From Caulobacter flavus (GTDB lineage: Bacteria > Pseudomonadota > Alphaproteobacteria > Caulobacterales > Caulobacteraceae): a stretch of 64,000 nt of DNA. The notes under the pieces were generated by a model. That model was not told the DNA's origin and ran no database searches. It worked only from the letters and a program-made list of their open reading frames with translations. The DNA lies in NCBI RefSeq assembly GCF_003722335.1, contig NZ_CP026100.1, positions 4,748,001 to 4,812,000 of the forward strand. Reading direction: 5' to 3'. A program made the position numbers and the translations under genes. Below are positions 41,652-50,048 of the stretch, piece after piece (within the stretch, counting starts at the first letter, position 1; each line of letters begins with the position of its first letter).

Positions 41652-44630
41652 TCAGTAGCGGGCGGTCATGCTGAGCTTCAGCGTGCGCCCGGGGGCCGGC
41701 TGGGCCGTGCGGGTCAGGGGATCGGTGTAGTAGCGGTCGTTGAGGTTGGTCCCGACCAGCTCGAACCGGACCTTCTCGTTGAGCTTGAAGTTGGCGTAGG
41801 CGTCGACCGTGACGATGTCGTCCCACAGGTAGGGCGTGTTCAGCGCCCAGCCGTCGACGCGGGTGGCGGTGGCGCCGCCGATGAAGCGGTCGAGTTCGGG
41901 ATTGTCGTAGCCGCTATAGTAGGCGCCGCGCAGGCCGACCTCGAGCCGGCGCCGCAGGAAGCGGGCGCCCAGGTTGAGGTTGGCCGAGTTCTCGGGCGTG
42001 GCCTGGGTGAGCAGGTAGCCGCCGACGAAGCCGAAGTTCACGCAGTCGGGCACGATGCCGGTGTTGGGCTGCTTGAGGATCGCCTGCTGGCGGTCGCAGA
42101 CCTTGTTCTTGAAGTTGTGGGCGGCGGAGAAGTCGGCGAACAGGCGGCCGTTGTCGTAGCGGGCCTGCAGCTCCAGCCCCTCGATGATCTGCTTTTCCAG
42201 GTTGGAGAGCTGCAGCTGCGTGCCGCGTTCGATGATGTTGCTGGTGCGGTTGCGGAACCAGGTCAGCTTGACGTCGGCGCGCTGGCCCTCGGGCAGCGAC
42301 AGCAGGGCCGACAGGTCGTGGACGTAGGCGACTTCCCAGGTGCGGGCGTGTTCGGGCTTCAGCGGCCGGGTCGGATCGATGGCGGCCGAGAAGCCGACCG
42401 TGCTCTCGAACAGGCTCGGGAACCGATAGGCCTCGGCGTAGCGGACATAGGCGCGGGCGTTGGGCGTGAAGTTGAAGGTCGCCGACGCGGCCGGGGTCCA
42501 GCCGTCGCCGCGCTGGGTGCGGCTGACGGCGGTGACCGGCGCCTGGTTCACCGTGGCCACGCAGTAGCCGGTGGCGCCGGCGACGGTGTTGAGGAAGCCG
42601 TTGACGCAAGGGTTGGTCGCCCTGGTCAGCTTGCCCGTGCTGTCACGCTCCCAGGGGATGCGGGTGGTCACGGTGCGGCCGTTGACCAGAGCGCGATAGG
42701 CCACCGTGGCGTCGGTGAAGACGTAGTTGGTGAAGACCACGCCCTTGGCGATCTGCTCGTCCAGGAAGTCGTCGAACGCCCAGTAGTGCGAGTAGCGCGC
42801 GCCGGCGGTCAGGGTCAGCTCGCTGACGGGCCGCCATTCGAGATTGGCGTGGACGTTGTATTCCTCGCGCCGGCCAGCCCGGGGGTACTGGCGCCAGCCG
42901 TCGAACGTGCCGCCCCACTCGTCGGGCGAGGTCAGCTTCTCGTGCTGCCAGTCGCCGGCGACCACCAGGTCGAGGGTCGGCGCCAGCCGCGTCTTGTTGC
43001 TGAGCGACAGGCCGTAGCGGTCGTTCTTGGCGTTGGCCAGCGCGGTGTTCTTGATGATCGGGTTGGCGGCGTTCTGGGCCCAGTTGGGGAAGCCGCCGGC
43101 GCTGTAGGTGTGGCTGTTGGTGCGGGTCAGCCAGACCGACGTCTTCAGGTCCACCCAGCGGCCGCCGGGCTTGAGCCGGTAGTCGACGTTCCAGGCGGTG
43201 GCGTGCACCTCGCCCAGCGGCCACTGCACCTTGCCCATGCCGTTGTTGGCCACGGTGATGATCCGCGAGGGCATGATCTCGCCGTAGGTCGAAACGGTGT
43301 CGCGCACGCCGAACTTCAGCTGCTGGCTGTCGCTGATCTTCCAGACCAGCTTGCCCAGCCACGAACTCATTTCGCTGGAGGTGTTGGGGACCTCGTTGCC
43401 GGGCTGGTAGTTGAAGGCCAGGCGCTTGATCAGGTCCTGCGGGCCCGACGGCATGGGCAGGTTGGTCTGCTTGTAGTAGTCGGCCTCGCTCTCGCCGGCG
43501 AAGTAGTTGCCGCGCTCGCGCCAGGCGTAGGCGACCAGCCACTCGACGTCGTCGCCGCGGCCGGCGATCGCCAGGCGCGCGGCCCGGTCGCCCAGCGACA
43601 GGGTGTCGTTGTCGGACGAGGTGCGCGGCGTCACCTGCACGTAGGGATCGTTGTAGGGACTGCCCGGAAAGCCCGTGGTTCCGGTCGCGCCGGGAAAGCC
43701 GGGCACGTTGCGATAGTCCTGGCCGGTCAGCAGGGTCGGCAGGCGCGGCTTGGTGGAGTTGTCGCCGCCCTCGATACGGACCTCGGCGCCGTAGCGCTCG
43801 CCCTCGCGCAGGATGTCGCGCGGCGCCAGGGTGTCGATGACCACCGCCCCGCCGACGGAGCTATGGACGCCGGCGGTCAGGGACGGACCTTTCAGCACCT
43901 GCACGCCGCCGACCAGGCTGGGGTCGATGTAGCTGCGGTTGTTGGCGCCGTTGTAGCCGCGCCAGACCGTCAGCGCCTGCTCACCGCCGTCGATGATGAC
44001 CGGCACGCGGCCGGGGCCCTCGATGCCGCGCACGCTGGGATCAAGCGCGCCGCTGTTGCGGGCGTCGCCGCTGTAGACGCCGACCATGCCCTTGAGCACG
44101 TCGGCGGGGCTGACGCCCTTGTAGCGCTCGACCTGGGCCTTGCCGGCATAGGTCGAGGCGCCGTCCAGGTCGTAGACGCCGTCGTAGCCGAGAGCGTCGC
44201 GGGCGTTGAGGGCTTCGCCGCCGCCGGCCGCGCCCTCCACGCGCAGGGCGTCGGTGACGACGGCGCCCTTGCCGCTCGGCGCGGCTTCCAGGGTGACGAC
44301 GCCCGGACGCACCTCGCGCCAGGTGAAGCCGCTGCCGGCCAGCAGGCGCGAAAGGATCTCGCCCTGGCTGAAGCGGCCGCGCACGGCCGGCGCGCGGCGG
44401 CCGTACGGCGCCTCGACGGCGTAGACGATCTGGACGCGGGTCTGCAGCGAGAACTGGCTCAGCGCCTGGGGCAGCGGCTGGGCCGGGATGTCGACCGCGA
44501 AGGCCGCGCTCTCCTGGGCGGCGGCGGGAAGTGCGTTCAGGGCCAGCGGGCTGGTCGAGGCCAGGGCGAGGCATAGCGACAGCCGGCGGATACGCGGAAG
44601 CAGGCCGGGGCGGGTAACAGGCGTCGTCAT
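41652..44630 (-). CDS. FecA-type TonB-dependent receptor with STN signalling domain
   Basis: The protein has 992 residues. After a signal peptide (to about 39, AAA-QES) comes an N-terminal STN domain (about 46-116, VDIPAQPLPQALSQFSLQTRVQIVY), which signals to FecR-type anti-sigma factors. The plug includes RGIEGPGRVPVIIDGG and VLKGPSLTAGVHSSVGGAVVI. The barrel ends SMTARY with terminal aromatic. It is flanked by FecI/FecR upstream and the hemophilin-like/Slam/TonB genes downstream. The canonical FRAP/NPNL heme-receptor motif is not clear (YRFPSLFES is the nearest), so the heme call depends on context. Confidence 0.87.
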   Translation of the reverse strand: MTTPVTRPGLLPRIRRLSLCLALASTSPLALNALPAAAQESAAFAVDIPAQPLPQALSQFSLQTRVQIVYAVEAPYGRRAPAVRGRFSQGEILSRLLAGSGFTWREVRPGVVTLEAAPSGKGAVVTDALRVEGAAGGGEALNARDALGYDGVYDLDGASTYAGKAQVERYKGVSPADVLKGMVGVYSGDARNSGALDPSVRGIEGPGRVPVIIDGGEQALTVWRGYNGANNRSYIDPSLVGGVQVLKGPSLTAGVHSSVGGAVVIDTLAPRDILREGERYGAEVRIEGGDNSTKPRLPTLLTGQDYRNVPGFPGATGTTGFPGSPYNDPYVQVTPRTSSDNDTLSLGDRAARLAIAGRGDDVEWLVAYAWRERGNYFAGESEADYYKQTNLPMPSGPQDLIKRLAFNYQPGNEVPNTSSEMSSWLGKLVWKISDSQQLKFGVRDTVSTYGEIMPSRIITVANNGMGKVQWPLGEVHATAWNVDYRLKPGGRWVDLKTSVWLTRTNSHTYSAGGFPNWAQNAANPIIKNTALANAKNDRYGLSLSNKTRLAPTLDLVVAGDWQHEKLTSPDEWGGTFDGWRQYPRAGRREEYNVHANLEWRPVSELTLTAGARYSHYWAFDDFLDEQIAKGVVFTNYVFTDATVAYRALVNGRTVTTRIPWERDSTGKLTRATNPCVNGFLNTVAGATGYCVATVNQAPVTAVSRTQRGDGWTPAASATFNFTPNARAYVRYAEAYRFPSLFESTVGFSAAIDPTRPLKPEHARTWEVAYVHDLSALLSLPEGQRADVKLTWFRNRTSNIIERGTQLQLSNLEKQIIEGLELQARYDNGRLFADFSAAHNFKNKVCDRQQAILKQPNTGIVPDCVNFGFVGGYLLTQATPENSANLNLGARFLRRRLEVGLRGAYYSGYDNPELDRFIGGATATRVDGWALNTPYLWDDIVTVDAYANFKLNEKVRFELVGTNLNDRYYTDPLTRTAQPAPGRTLKLSMTARY

Positions 44631-44665
44631 GTCTCGGGTCGGTCTCGTCTCGTGGGTCGCCCATT

Positions 44666-44684
44666 ATTGCGAGCGACACTCAAT
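44666..44684. promoter_or_regulatory. Second Fur-box-like site, upstream of the receptor gene
   Basis: ATTGCGAGCGACACTCAAT agrees with the Fur-box-like sequence before the sigma gene (46352-46370) at 13 of 19 positions and is partly palindromic. It lies 36 bases before the receptor start. Direct Fur control of the receptor, in addition to the sigma factor, is plausible. Confidence 0.45.
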
Positions 44685-44769
44685 TGCATCTTGTGATGGA
44701 GAGACGAAACCCGACGGCGCGATCCCCTAGCGACCCCGCCGATTTTTTTGCCGTGACGTTACGAGACAA

Positions 44770-45735
44770 TCAGTAGAGCAGGACGAAGCCGCCCAGGCGC
44801 GCGGCGCGCAGGTTCAGCGAGGCGGCCAGGGCGTCGATGGCGGCGTCGGGCCGGCCGACGTCGAACACGCCCGAGACCGGCCGCGCGGCCAGGGCCTGCC
44901 CGCGCACGAACACCTTGCCGCGCCGGTAGCGGCCGATCTCGTCGACCACTTCGGCAAGCGGCCGGTGATAGACGACCAGCCTGCCCTGCCGCCAGGCGTC
45001 GACCGCCGCCGGATCCTCCAGGGCCGCGGCCTTGGGCGCCGCGCCGTCCAGCAAGGCCCCCTGCCCGGCCCGCAGCACCGCGACGCCCCGTCCGCTCGCC
45101 GGCTCGACCCGCACCGCGCCGCGCAGGACGCTGACGCGGGCCGCGTCGCTCTCCAGCCGCACGTCGAAGGCCGTGCCCAGCACCCGAGCGCTGCCAGCCC
45201 GGCTCTCGACCACGAACGGCCGCGACGGATCGTGGACGACGTCGAAGAAGGCCTCGCCCTTCACCAGCCGCACGCGGCGACCTTCGGGACCGTAGCGGAC
45301 GTCGAGCACCGCGCCGGTGTTGAGCGTGACCGCGCTGCCGTCGGCCAGCACCTGCCGGCGCACCTGCCCGACCTCGGCGATCAGATGGTTCGGATCAGCG
45401 GGCGCGAAGGCCTTGAAGGCCACGCCGGTCCCGAGCGCCAGAACCAGGCAGGCCGCGGCGGCGGCCGGGATCCGCCAGGGACGGCGGCCCGATCTCACCG
45501 ATGGCGCGAGAGCCCGACCACGGCGCGGCTGGAACGGCTGGCTGGCCTGGGGCGCGGTCACCGCGCCGATCAGCGACAGCACGTGGTCGGCCTCGGCCAT
45601 CGCCTGGGCCCGCTCGGGATCGACCGCCAGCCAGGCGGCGTGACCGGCCATGTCCGCTCCGTCGCGCAGGCGCAGCGCCCGTCGCGCCGCCGCGTCGAAC
45701 AGAGCCTCTTCCCCGCTTTTGTCCTTGTCGCTCAT
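44770..45735 (-). CDS. FecR-type anti-sigma factor / signal transducer
   Basis: The protein has 321 residues. An N-terminal DUF4880 segment (about 5-45) is followed by a membrane helix (PAAAAACLVLALGTGVAF, about 90-107). The periplasmic FecR domain contains VRRQVLADGSAVTLNTGAVLDVRYGPEGRRVRLVKGEAFFDV, and a C-terminal STN-like region has VSGVFDVGRPDAAIDALAASLNL. It senses the receptor's STN domain and controls the adjacent ECF sigma factor. An earlier ATG at 45801 overlaps the sigma stop. Its 22 extra codons have low third-position GC, so I use ATG 45735. Confidence 0.9.
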   Translation of the reverse strand: MSDKDKSGEEALFDAAARRALRLRDGADMAGHAAWLAVDPERAQAMAEADHVLSLIGAVTAPQASQPFQPRRGRALAPSVRSGRRPWRIPAAAAACLVLALGTGVAFKAFAPADPNHLIAEVGQVRRQVLADGSAVTLNTGAVLDVRYGPEGRRVRLVKGEAFFDVVHDPSRPFVVESRAGSARVLGTAFDVRLESDAARVSVLRGAVRVEPASGRGVAVLRAGQGALLDGAAPKAAALEDPAAVDAWRQGRLVVYHRPLAEVVDEIGRYRRGKVFVRGQALAARPVSGVFDVGRPDAAIDALAASLNLRAARLGGFVLLY

Positions 45736-45793
45736 GTGGGCTTTTGGTCCTCCCGATGGACAGGACGAACCGGCGCCCGCGCTTCCCCTAGTC

Positions 45794-46339
45794 TCATCCA
45801 TCGCCGCGCGCTTCCTTCAGCCTGCGGCGGCAGTGGCTCATGGCCTTGGCGAGGTGGTTCTCGACCGTGCGCGGCGAGATCCCTAGGCGATCGGCCACCT
45901 GCTGCATGGTCAGGTCGTGGCCGCGATAGAGCAGGATCACCTGCCGGCACTTGTCGGGCAGTTCGGCGATGGCGGCCTGGACGATGGCGATCTCCTGGCG
46001 GCCGGCCAGCACCTGGAACGCCGAGGGCGCGTCGCTGCCAGCGTCCAGCGGCAGGTCACCGGGCGTGACCCGCCTGGCCTGCGCCGCCGCCTGCCTCTGC
46101 CGGTCCACGACGAGGTTGGCGATGATCCGACGCAGGTAGCTCAACGGATTGCGCACCGCCGCGCCGTCGAAGCCCGGCGCGCGGGTCAGGTCCGACAGCT
46201 TGAGCCACGTGTCCTGCATGACGTCGTCGGCCAGGCTGGCCGAACGGGCCTTGCGGGCGGCGAAGCGACGGAGATCCTCGTAGTGGGCTTCCAGCAGGCC
46301 GGTCAGGTCGGAAGCCTTTCCCCTCTGGCCAGATCCCAT
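45794..46339 (-). CDS. FecI-type ECF RNA polymerase sigma factor
   Basis: The protein has 181 residues. Region 2 includes HYEDLRRFAARKARSASLADDVMQDTWLKL and LSYLRRIIANLVVDRQR. Region 4 includes VQAAIAELPDKCRQVILLYRGHDLTMQQVADRLGISPRTVENHLAKAMSHCR. It would direct polymerase to the receptor promoter when the receptor signals through FecR. An ATG at 46369 is in frame but lies inside the Fur box, so I start at 46339 with GGGGTGG upstream. A perfect housekeeping promoter precedes it. Confidence 0.92.
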   Translation of the reverse strand: MGSGQRGKASDLTGLLEAHYEDLRRFAARKARSASLADDVMQDTWLKLSDLTRAPGFDGAAVRNPLSYLRRIIANLVVDRQRQAAAQARRVTPGDLPLDAGSDAPSAFQVLAGRQEIAIVQAAIAELPDKCRQVILLYRGHDLTMQQVADRLGISPRTVENHLAKAMSHCRRRLKEARGDG

Positions 46340-46351
46340 TACGCCACCCCA

Positions 46352-46370
46352 AATGAGAACGACTCTCATT
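46352..46370. promoter_or_regulatory. Fur box upstream of the ECF sigma gene
   Basis: AATGAGAACGACTCTCATT has perfect 7-base inverted arms AATGAGA/TCTCATT around five bases, the usual Fur-box form. It sits 11 bases downstream of a strong -10 element, where bound Fur-Fe would block transcription. The sigma, FecR and receptor genes should therefore be on only in iron shortage. Confidence 0.75.
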
Positions 46371-46380
46371 ACCGCGCCAT

Positions 46381-46409
46381 GATCTAGCGATCTCGCCGCC
46401 GCGCGTCAA
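46381..46409 (-). promoter_or_regulatory. Housekeeping promoter of the ECF sigma gene
   Basis: On the minus strand TTGACGC (46409-46403), a 14-base spacer and GCTAGATC (46388-46381) match the Caulobacter housekeeping consensus TTGACGS-N10-14-GCTANAWC at every defined position. Transcription would start near 46374, beside the Fur box. Confidence 0.8.
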
Positions 46410-46435
46410 AGGCGACCTCGCCCGTCCGGGCCCGA

Positions 46436-47347
46436 TCAGGGCAGCGGGACGCCCCGGCTGGCGGTCAGGATCGCGTACCACTGGGCCCGGGTCATGTGGA
46501 CGCGCAGGGCGTCGGCGGCCGCCTTGATCCGCTCGGGCGTCTGCGAGCCGACGATCGGGATCGGCCGTGACGGATGGGCCATGATCCACGCCAGGGCGAC
46601 GGCGGCTCGGTCGACGTGTTGGGGCCGGGCCACGGCGTCGAGCGCGTCGATCACCGCCCGCCCGCGGTCGTCGATCCCCTCGCCCGTCAGGCGCCCACCG
46701 CCCAGCGGCGACCAGGCCAGCACGGCCATGTCGCGCTCCAGCGCCTGGTCGAGCACGCCGTCCGACAAGGGCTCGATGGCCAGGGGCGAGAACTCCGGCT
46801 GGATGCTGGCCAGCGGGAACGGCAGATGCGCCTGCAGGGCCGCGACCTGGCTGGGCAGGTAGTTGGACACGCCGACCGCGTCGATCTTGCCCTGCTCGCG
46901 CAGCTTGACCAGGGCGCTCGCCACCTCGGCCGGATGGGCCAGCACATCGGGACGGTGGACCTGGTAGAGGTCGATCTTCTCGACGCCCAGGCGCTGCAGC
47001 GAGGCCTCGCAGGCGCTGACCAGGTAGTCGGCGCTGGAGTTGTAGGGCACGCCGAGGATGATGCCGCCCTTGGAGGCCAGGACGAACTTCTCGCGCAGGT
47101 GCGGGGCGTCGTGCAGCACCTTGCCCAGCAGCACCTCGGCCGAACCGAAGCCGTACGGCGTGTCGGCGCCGTAGATGTCGGCGGTGTCGAGCAGGGTGAT
47201 CCCGCCTTCGAGCGCCGTCTCGACCAGATGGCGGGCGTCGGCGACGGACTCGCCCTTGAAGCGCCACATGCCCCAGGCCAGCGGCGACACGACAAGGCCG
47301 CTCTTGCCGAGCGGGCGGGCTTGGTGGGGCTGGCGGTCGTCGAGCAT
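46436..47347 (-). CDS. Aldo/keto reductase
   Basis: The protein has 303 residues with the AKR TIM barrel. LLDTADIYGADTPYGFGSAEVLLG carries the catalytic Asp and Tyr, LASKGGI the Lys, and LYQVHRPD the His. The C-terminal cofactor part has IPIVGSQTPERIKAAADAL. It is closest in style to the YdhF-like oxidoreductases that reduce carbonyls with NADPH. I use ATG 47347. An in-frame extension upstream is not supported by a ribosome site. Its gene is divergent from a broken dipeptidase gene and has no evident tie to the iron operon. Confidence 0.9.
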   Translation of the reverse strand: MLDDRQPHQARPLGKSGLVVSPLAWGMWRFKGESVADARHLVETALEGGITLLDTADIYGADTPYGFGSAEVLLGKVLHDAPHLREKFVLASKGGIILGVPYNSSADYLVSACEASLQRLGVEKIDLYQVHRPDVLAHPAEVASALVKLREQGKIDAVGVSNYLPSQVAALQAHLPFPLASIQPEFSPLAIEPLSDGVLDQALERDMAVLAWSPLGGGRLTGEGIDDRGRAVIDALDAVARPQHVDRAAVALAWIMAHPSRPIPIVGSQTPERIKAAADALRVHMTRAQWYAILTASRGVPLP

Positions 47348-47558
47348 GGGAAACGCACTCTCGGTTCGAAATGAACGCCGGAGATGACCGGCGTCCGGCC
47401 GTCGGCGCAAGCTTTACCGACGGCAATATCGAGCATGAGAACACCGCGTTGGTCGGGACGGCCGGGCGGCGGCTAGCGTCGGCGGGCCTTCACACGCGCG
47501 CCGAGGGGCCCGGCGCGGCGCGATGCGCCCTCCCGACAACGACAAGAAAGACGACGCC

Positions 47559-48535
47559 ATGCTTCGCCCCATCCTTCTGGCCACGGCCGCCGCACTGGCC
47601 CTGACGAGCGCGGCGCCCGCGCTGGCCGCCGACCACGACGCCGCCGCCGTTCACGCCCGCACCCTGGTGCTGGACAGCCATGTGGACGTACCCGCCGACC
47701 TGGGCGTTGGGGCGCACGAGGCGGCCGTCGACAGCGACGGGCAGGTCGACCTGCCCAAGCTGGAGCGCGGCGGGGTCGACGCCGCCGTGCTGGCGGTGTT
47801 CGTGGCGCAGGGGCCGCGCACGCCGGAAGGCTACGCCCAGGCCCGCAAGGACGCCGACGCCAAGCTGACCGCTATCCGCGCCATCGCCGAGCGTCATCCG
47901 GATCGTGCCGTGCTGGCCCTGAAGGCCGACGACGTCGAGGCCGCGGCCGAGGCCGGCAAACGGGCGATCGTGGTCGGCTTCCTCAACGCCTATCCGTTCG
48001 GCGAGGACGTGTGGCCAGCCACTCGGGCGTGCAGGCGATCGTCGACAATCCGCGCAACCTGTCGGACGCCGAACTCGACGCCATCGCCGCCAAGGGCGGG
48101 GTCGTACAGATCGTCGCCTTCGGTCCCTATCTGGTCCGGCTGACCGATACCCTGCGGCCGAAGGTGGCCGCCCTGCGCGCCCAGTACGGTCTGCCCGCCG
48201 CCTTCGTCCGCGCCGCCGACGGGACCGAGGCTCTGTCGCCCGAGAAGCGCAAGGACTACAGCCACGCCGTCACCGACATCCTGCCCAAGGCGACGGTGAA
48301 GGACCTCGTGGACTCCGTCGACTACACGGTCAAACGCGTGGGCGTCGATCACGTGGGCCTGTCGTCCGACTTCAACCACGGCGGCGGGGTGGTCGGCTGG
48401 GCCAACGAGGGCGAGGCCGGCAACGTCACCGCCGAACTGGTGGCGCGCGGCTATTCGGAGGCCGACATCGGCAAGCTGTGGGGCGGCAACTACCTGCGCG
48501 TCTTCCGCGCCGTGGAGCAGACGGCCAAGCGCTGA
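47559..48535 (+). pseudogene. Membrane dipeptidase (peptidase M19) with internal deletion and frameshift
   Basis: Codons from 47559 encode a signal peptide (to about 23, PALA-AD) and the M19 start with LVLDSHVDVPADLG, up to VVGFLNAYPFGEDV. At about 48008 the frame changes, and homology resumes at 48011 with VASHSGVQAIVDNPRNLSDAEL and runs to the normal end (LSSDFNHGGGVVGW, GGNYLRVF). Intact family members have roughly 80 more residues between these points, including metal ligands. The gene has therefore lost an internal segment not divisible by three and cannot make active enzyme. An assembly error is possible. Confidence 0.8.
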
Positions 48536-48546
48536 TCGGCACGAAG

Positions 48547-48582
48547 AAAGCCCGCCAGACCTCTGACCTGGCGGGCTTTTTC
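48547..48582. terminator. Bidirectional Rho-independent terminator
   Basis: AAAGCCCGCCAG and CTGGCGGGCTTT form a perfect 12-base stem with a 9-base loop. T-runs follow on the plus strand, and the matching A-run lies on the other side. It sits between the convergent dipeptidase remnant and metY-like gene and serves both. Confidence 0.9.
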
Positions 48583-48583
48583 G

Positions 48584-49900
48584 TCATTCGGCCGCGACGC
48601 GGAGGCCTTCCGAAGCGGCCAGGGCCTGGTCGAGGTCGGCCAGGATGTCGTCGATGTGCTCCAGGCCGATCGACAGGCGCACATAACCGTCGGAGACGCC
48701 GGTGGCGGCCTGGTCCTCGGCGCTGAGCTGGGAATGGGTGGTCGAGGCCGGATGGATGGCCAGGCTGCGCGCGTCGCCGATATTGGCCACGTGGTAGAAC
48801 AGCTTCAGAGCGTCGATGAACCGCTTTCCGGTCTCGCGACCGCCGGCCAGCTCGAAGCCGACGAGGCCGCCGTAGCCGCCCGACAGGTAGCGGTCGGCCC
48901 GCTCGCGGCGCAGGCCGTCCTGGGCCGTCGGATAGATCACCTGGATCACCTCGGGGCGCCTGGCCAGGAAGTCGGCCACGCCTTGCGCGTTCTGCGAATG
49001 GCGGGCGATGCGCAGCGGCAGGGTCTCCAGGCCCTGCAGGATCTGGAAGGCGTTGAACGGCGACAGCGCCGCGCCCAGGTCGCGCAGCAGCACGGTGCGG
49101 GCCCGCAGGACGTAGGCGATGGGGCCGAGCGGCTTCGCCGCCTGCGCCCAGACCGCGCCGTGATAGCTGGGGTCGGGGGTGTTGAGCAGCGGCTGGCGCT
49201 CGGGATGGGCCTCCCAGTCGAAATTGCCGCCGTCGATGATGACGCCGCCGATCGAGGTGCCGTGGCCGCCGATGTACTTGGTGGTGGAATAGACGACGAT
49301 CGCCGCGCCGTGCTCCAGCGGCCGCGCCAGCAGGGGCGCGGCGGTGTTGTCGACGATCAGCGGGATCCCGTGCGCGCGACCGATGGCGGCGACCTCGGCG
49401 ATCGGGAAGACGGTCAGCTTCGGATTGGGCAGGGTCTCGGCGTAGTAGGCGCGCGTGCGCTCGTCGGTGGCGCGGGCGAAGGCCTGCGGGTCCTCCGGAT
49501 CGACGAAGCGGACCTCGATCCCCTGATCGCGCAGGGTGTTGGCGAAGAGGTTCCAGGTGCCGCCATAGAGGTCGGTCGAGCTGACGATGTTGTCGCCGGC
49601 CCGGGCCAGGTTCTGGATGGCGAAGGCGGAAGCGGCTTGGCCGGACGCCACGGCCAGGGCCGCCGCGCCGCCCTCCAGAGCGGCAAGCCGCTGCTCCAGG
49701 ATGTCGATCGTGGGGTTGCCGATCCGGGTGTAGATGTTGCCCAGCTGGCGCAGGGCGAAGAGGTCGGCCGCGTGCTCGGCGCTCTGGAACTGGTACGAGG
49801 TGGTCTGGTAGATGGGCGGCGCAACGGCGCCCGTAGTCGGGTCGGCCCGCCAGCCGGCGTGCAGGGCCAGGGTCTCGGGATGGAGCTTGCGGTCGGACAT
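48584..49900 (-). CDS. metY: O-acetylhomoserine sulfhydrylase-type PLP enzyme
   Basis: The protein has 438 residues of the Cys/Met metabolism PLP family. The PLP lysine is K208 in VVYSTTKYIGGHG. IYTRIGNPTIDILEQRLAALEGG and the C-terminal NIGDARSLAIHPASTTHSQLS are typical of O-acetylhomoserine (thiol)-lyases, which make homocysteine from O-acetylhomoserine and sulfide. It stands alone between a terminator and the ilvD terminator. It links to the organosulfur operon only through shared sulfide use. Cystathionine gamma-synthase activity is a less likely alternative. Confidence 0.88.
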   Translation of the reverse strand: MSDRKLHPETLALHAGWRADPTTGAVAPPIYQTTSYQFQSAEHAADLFALRQLGNIYTRIGNPTIDILEQRLAALEGGAAALAVASGQAASAFAIQNLARAGDNIVSSTDLYGGTWNLFANTLRDQGIEVRFVDPEDPQAFARATDERTRAYYAETLPNPKLTVFPIAEVAAIGRAHGIPLIVDNTAAPLLARPLEHGAAIVVYSTTKYIGGHGTSIGGVIIDGGNFDWEAHPERQPLLNTPDPSYHGAVWAQAAKPLGPIAYVLRARTVLLRDLGAALSPFNAFQILQGLETLPLRIARHSQNAQGVADFLARRPEVIQVIYPTAQDGLRRERADRYLSGGYGGLVGFELAGGRETGKRFIDALKLFYHVANIGDARSLAIHPASTTHSQLSAEDQAATGVSDGYVRLSIGLEHIDDILADLDQALAASEGLRVAAE

Positions 49901-50011
49901 CGGCTTCTCCTGAAGCTTTTTACGTCGATGCCGAAAACCTGACCCGGACCGCCCTCCTCCGCACGACCGATATTCTCGCCGCGCGGGCAGAAAAACTCAC
50001 CCCAGGATTGC

Positions 50012-50040
50012 GCGGCCGAGCCCTAAGCGAGCCCGGCCGC
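50012..50040 (-). terminator. Hairpin after ilvD
   Basis: GCGGCCG and CGGCCGC form a 7-base perfect stem whose inner bases (GGGCTCGCTTAGGGCTC on the minus strand) can extend it. It starts eight bases beyond the ilvD stop. No strong U-run follows. Confidence 0.55.
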
Positions 50041-50048
50041 TTTCGATC

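Noticed and set aside
41652-44630. Canonical heme-receptor FRAP/NPNL motif
   Set aside because: The nearest sequences (YRFPSLFES, RPLKPEHA) lack the defining residues and the intervening His, so the motif was not claimed.
47523-48143. A 206-residue intact secreted protein
   Set aside because: Its last third is out-of-frame translation of dipeptidase sequence whose true frame continues in 48011-48535, so it is part of a broken gene.
49901-50011. SAM-II type riboswitch before the metY-like gene
   Set aside because: On the minus strand GTAAAAAGCTT is superficially similar, but the conserved GCTAAA-type strand and pseudoknot partners are not recognisable.
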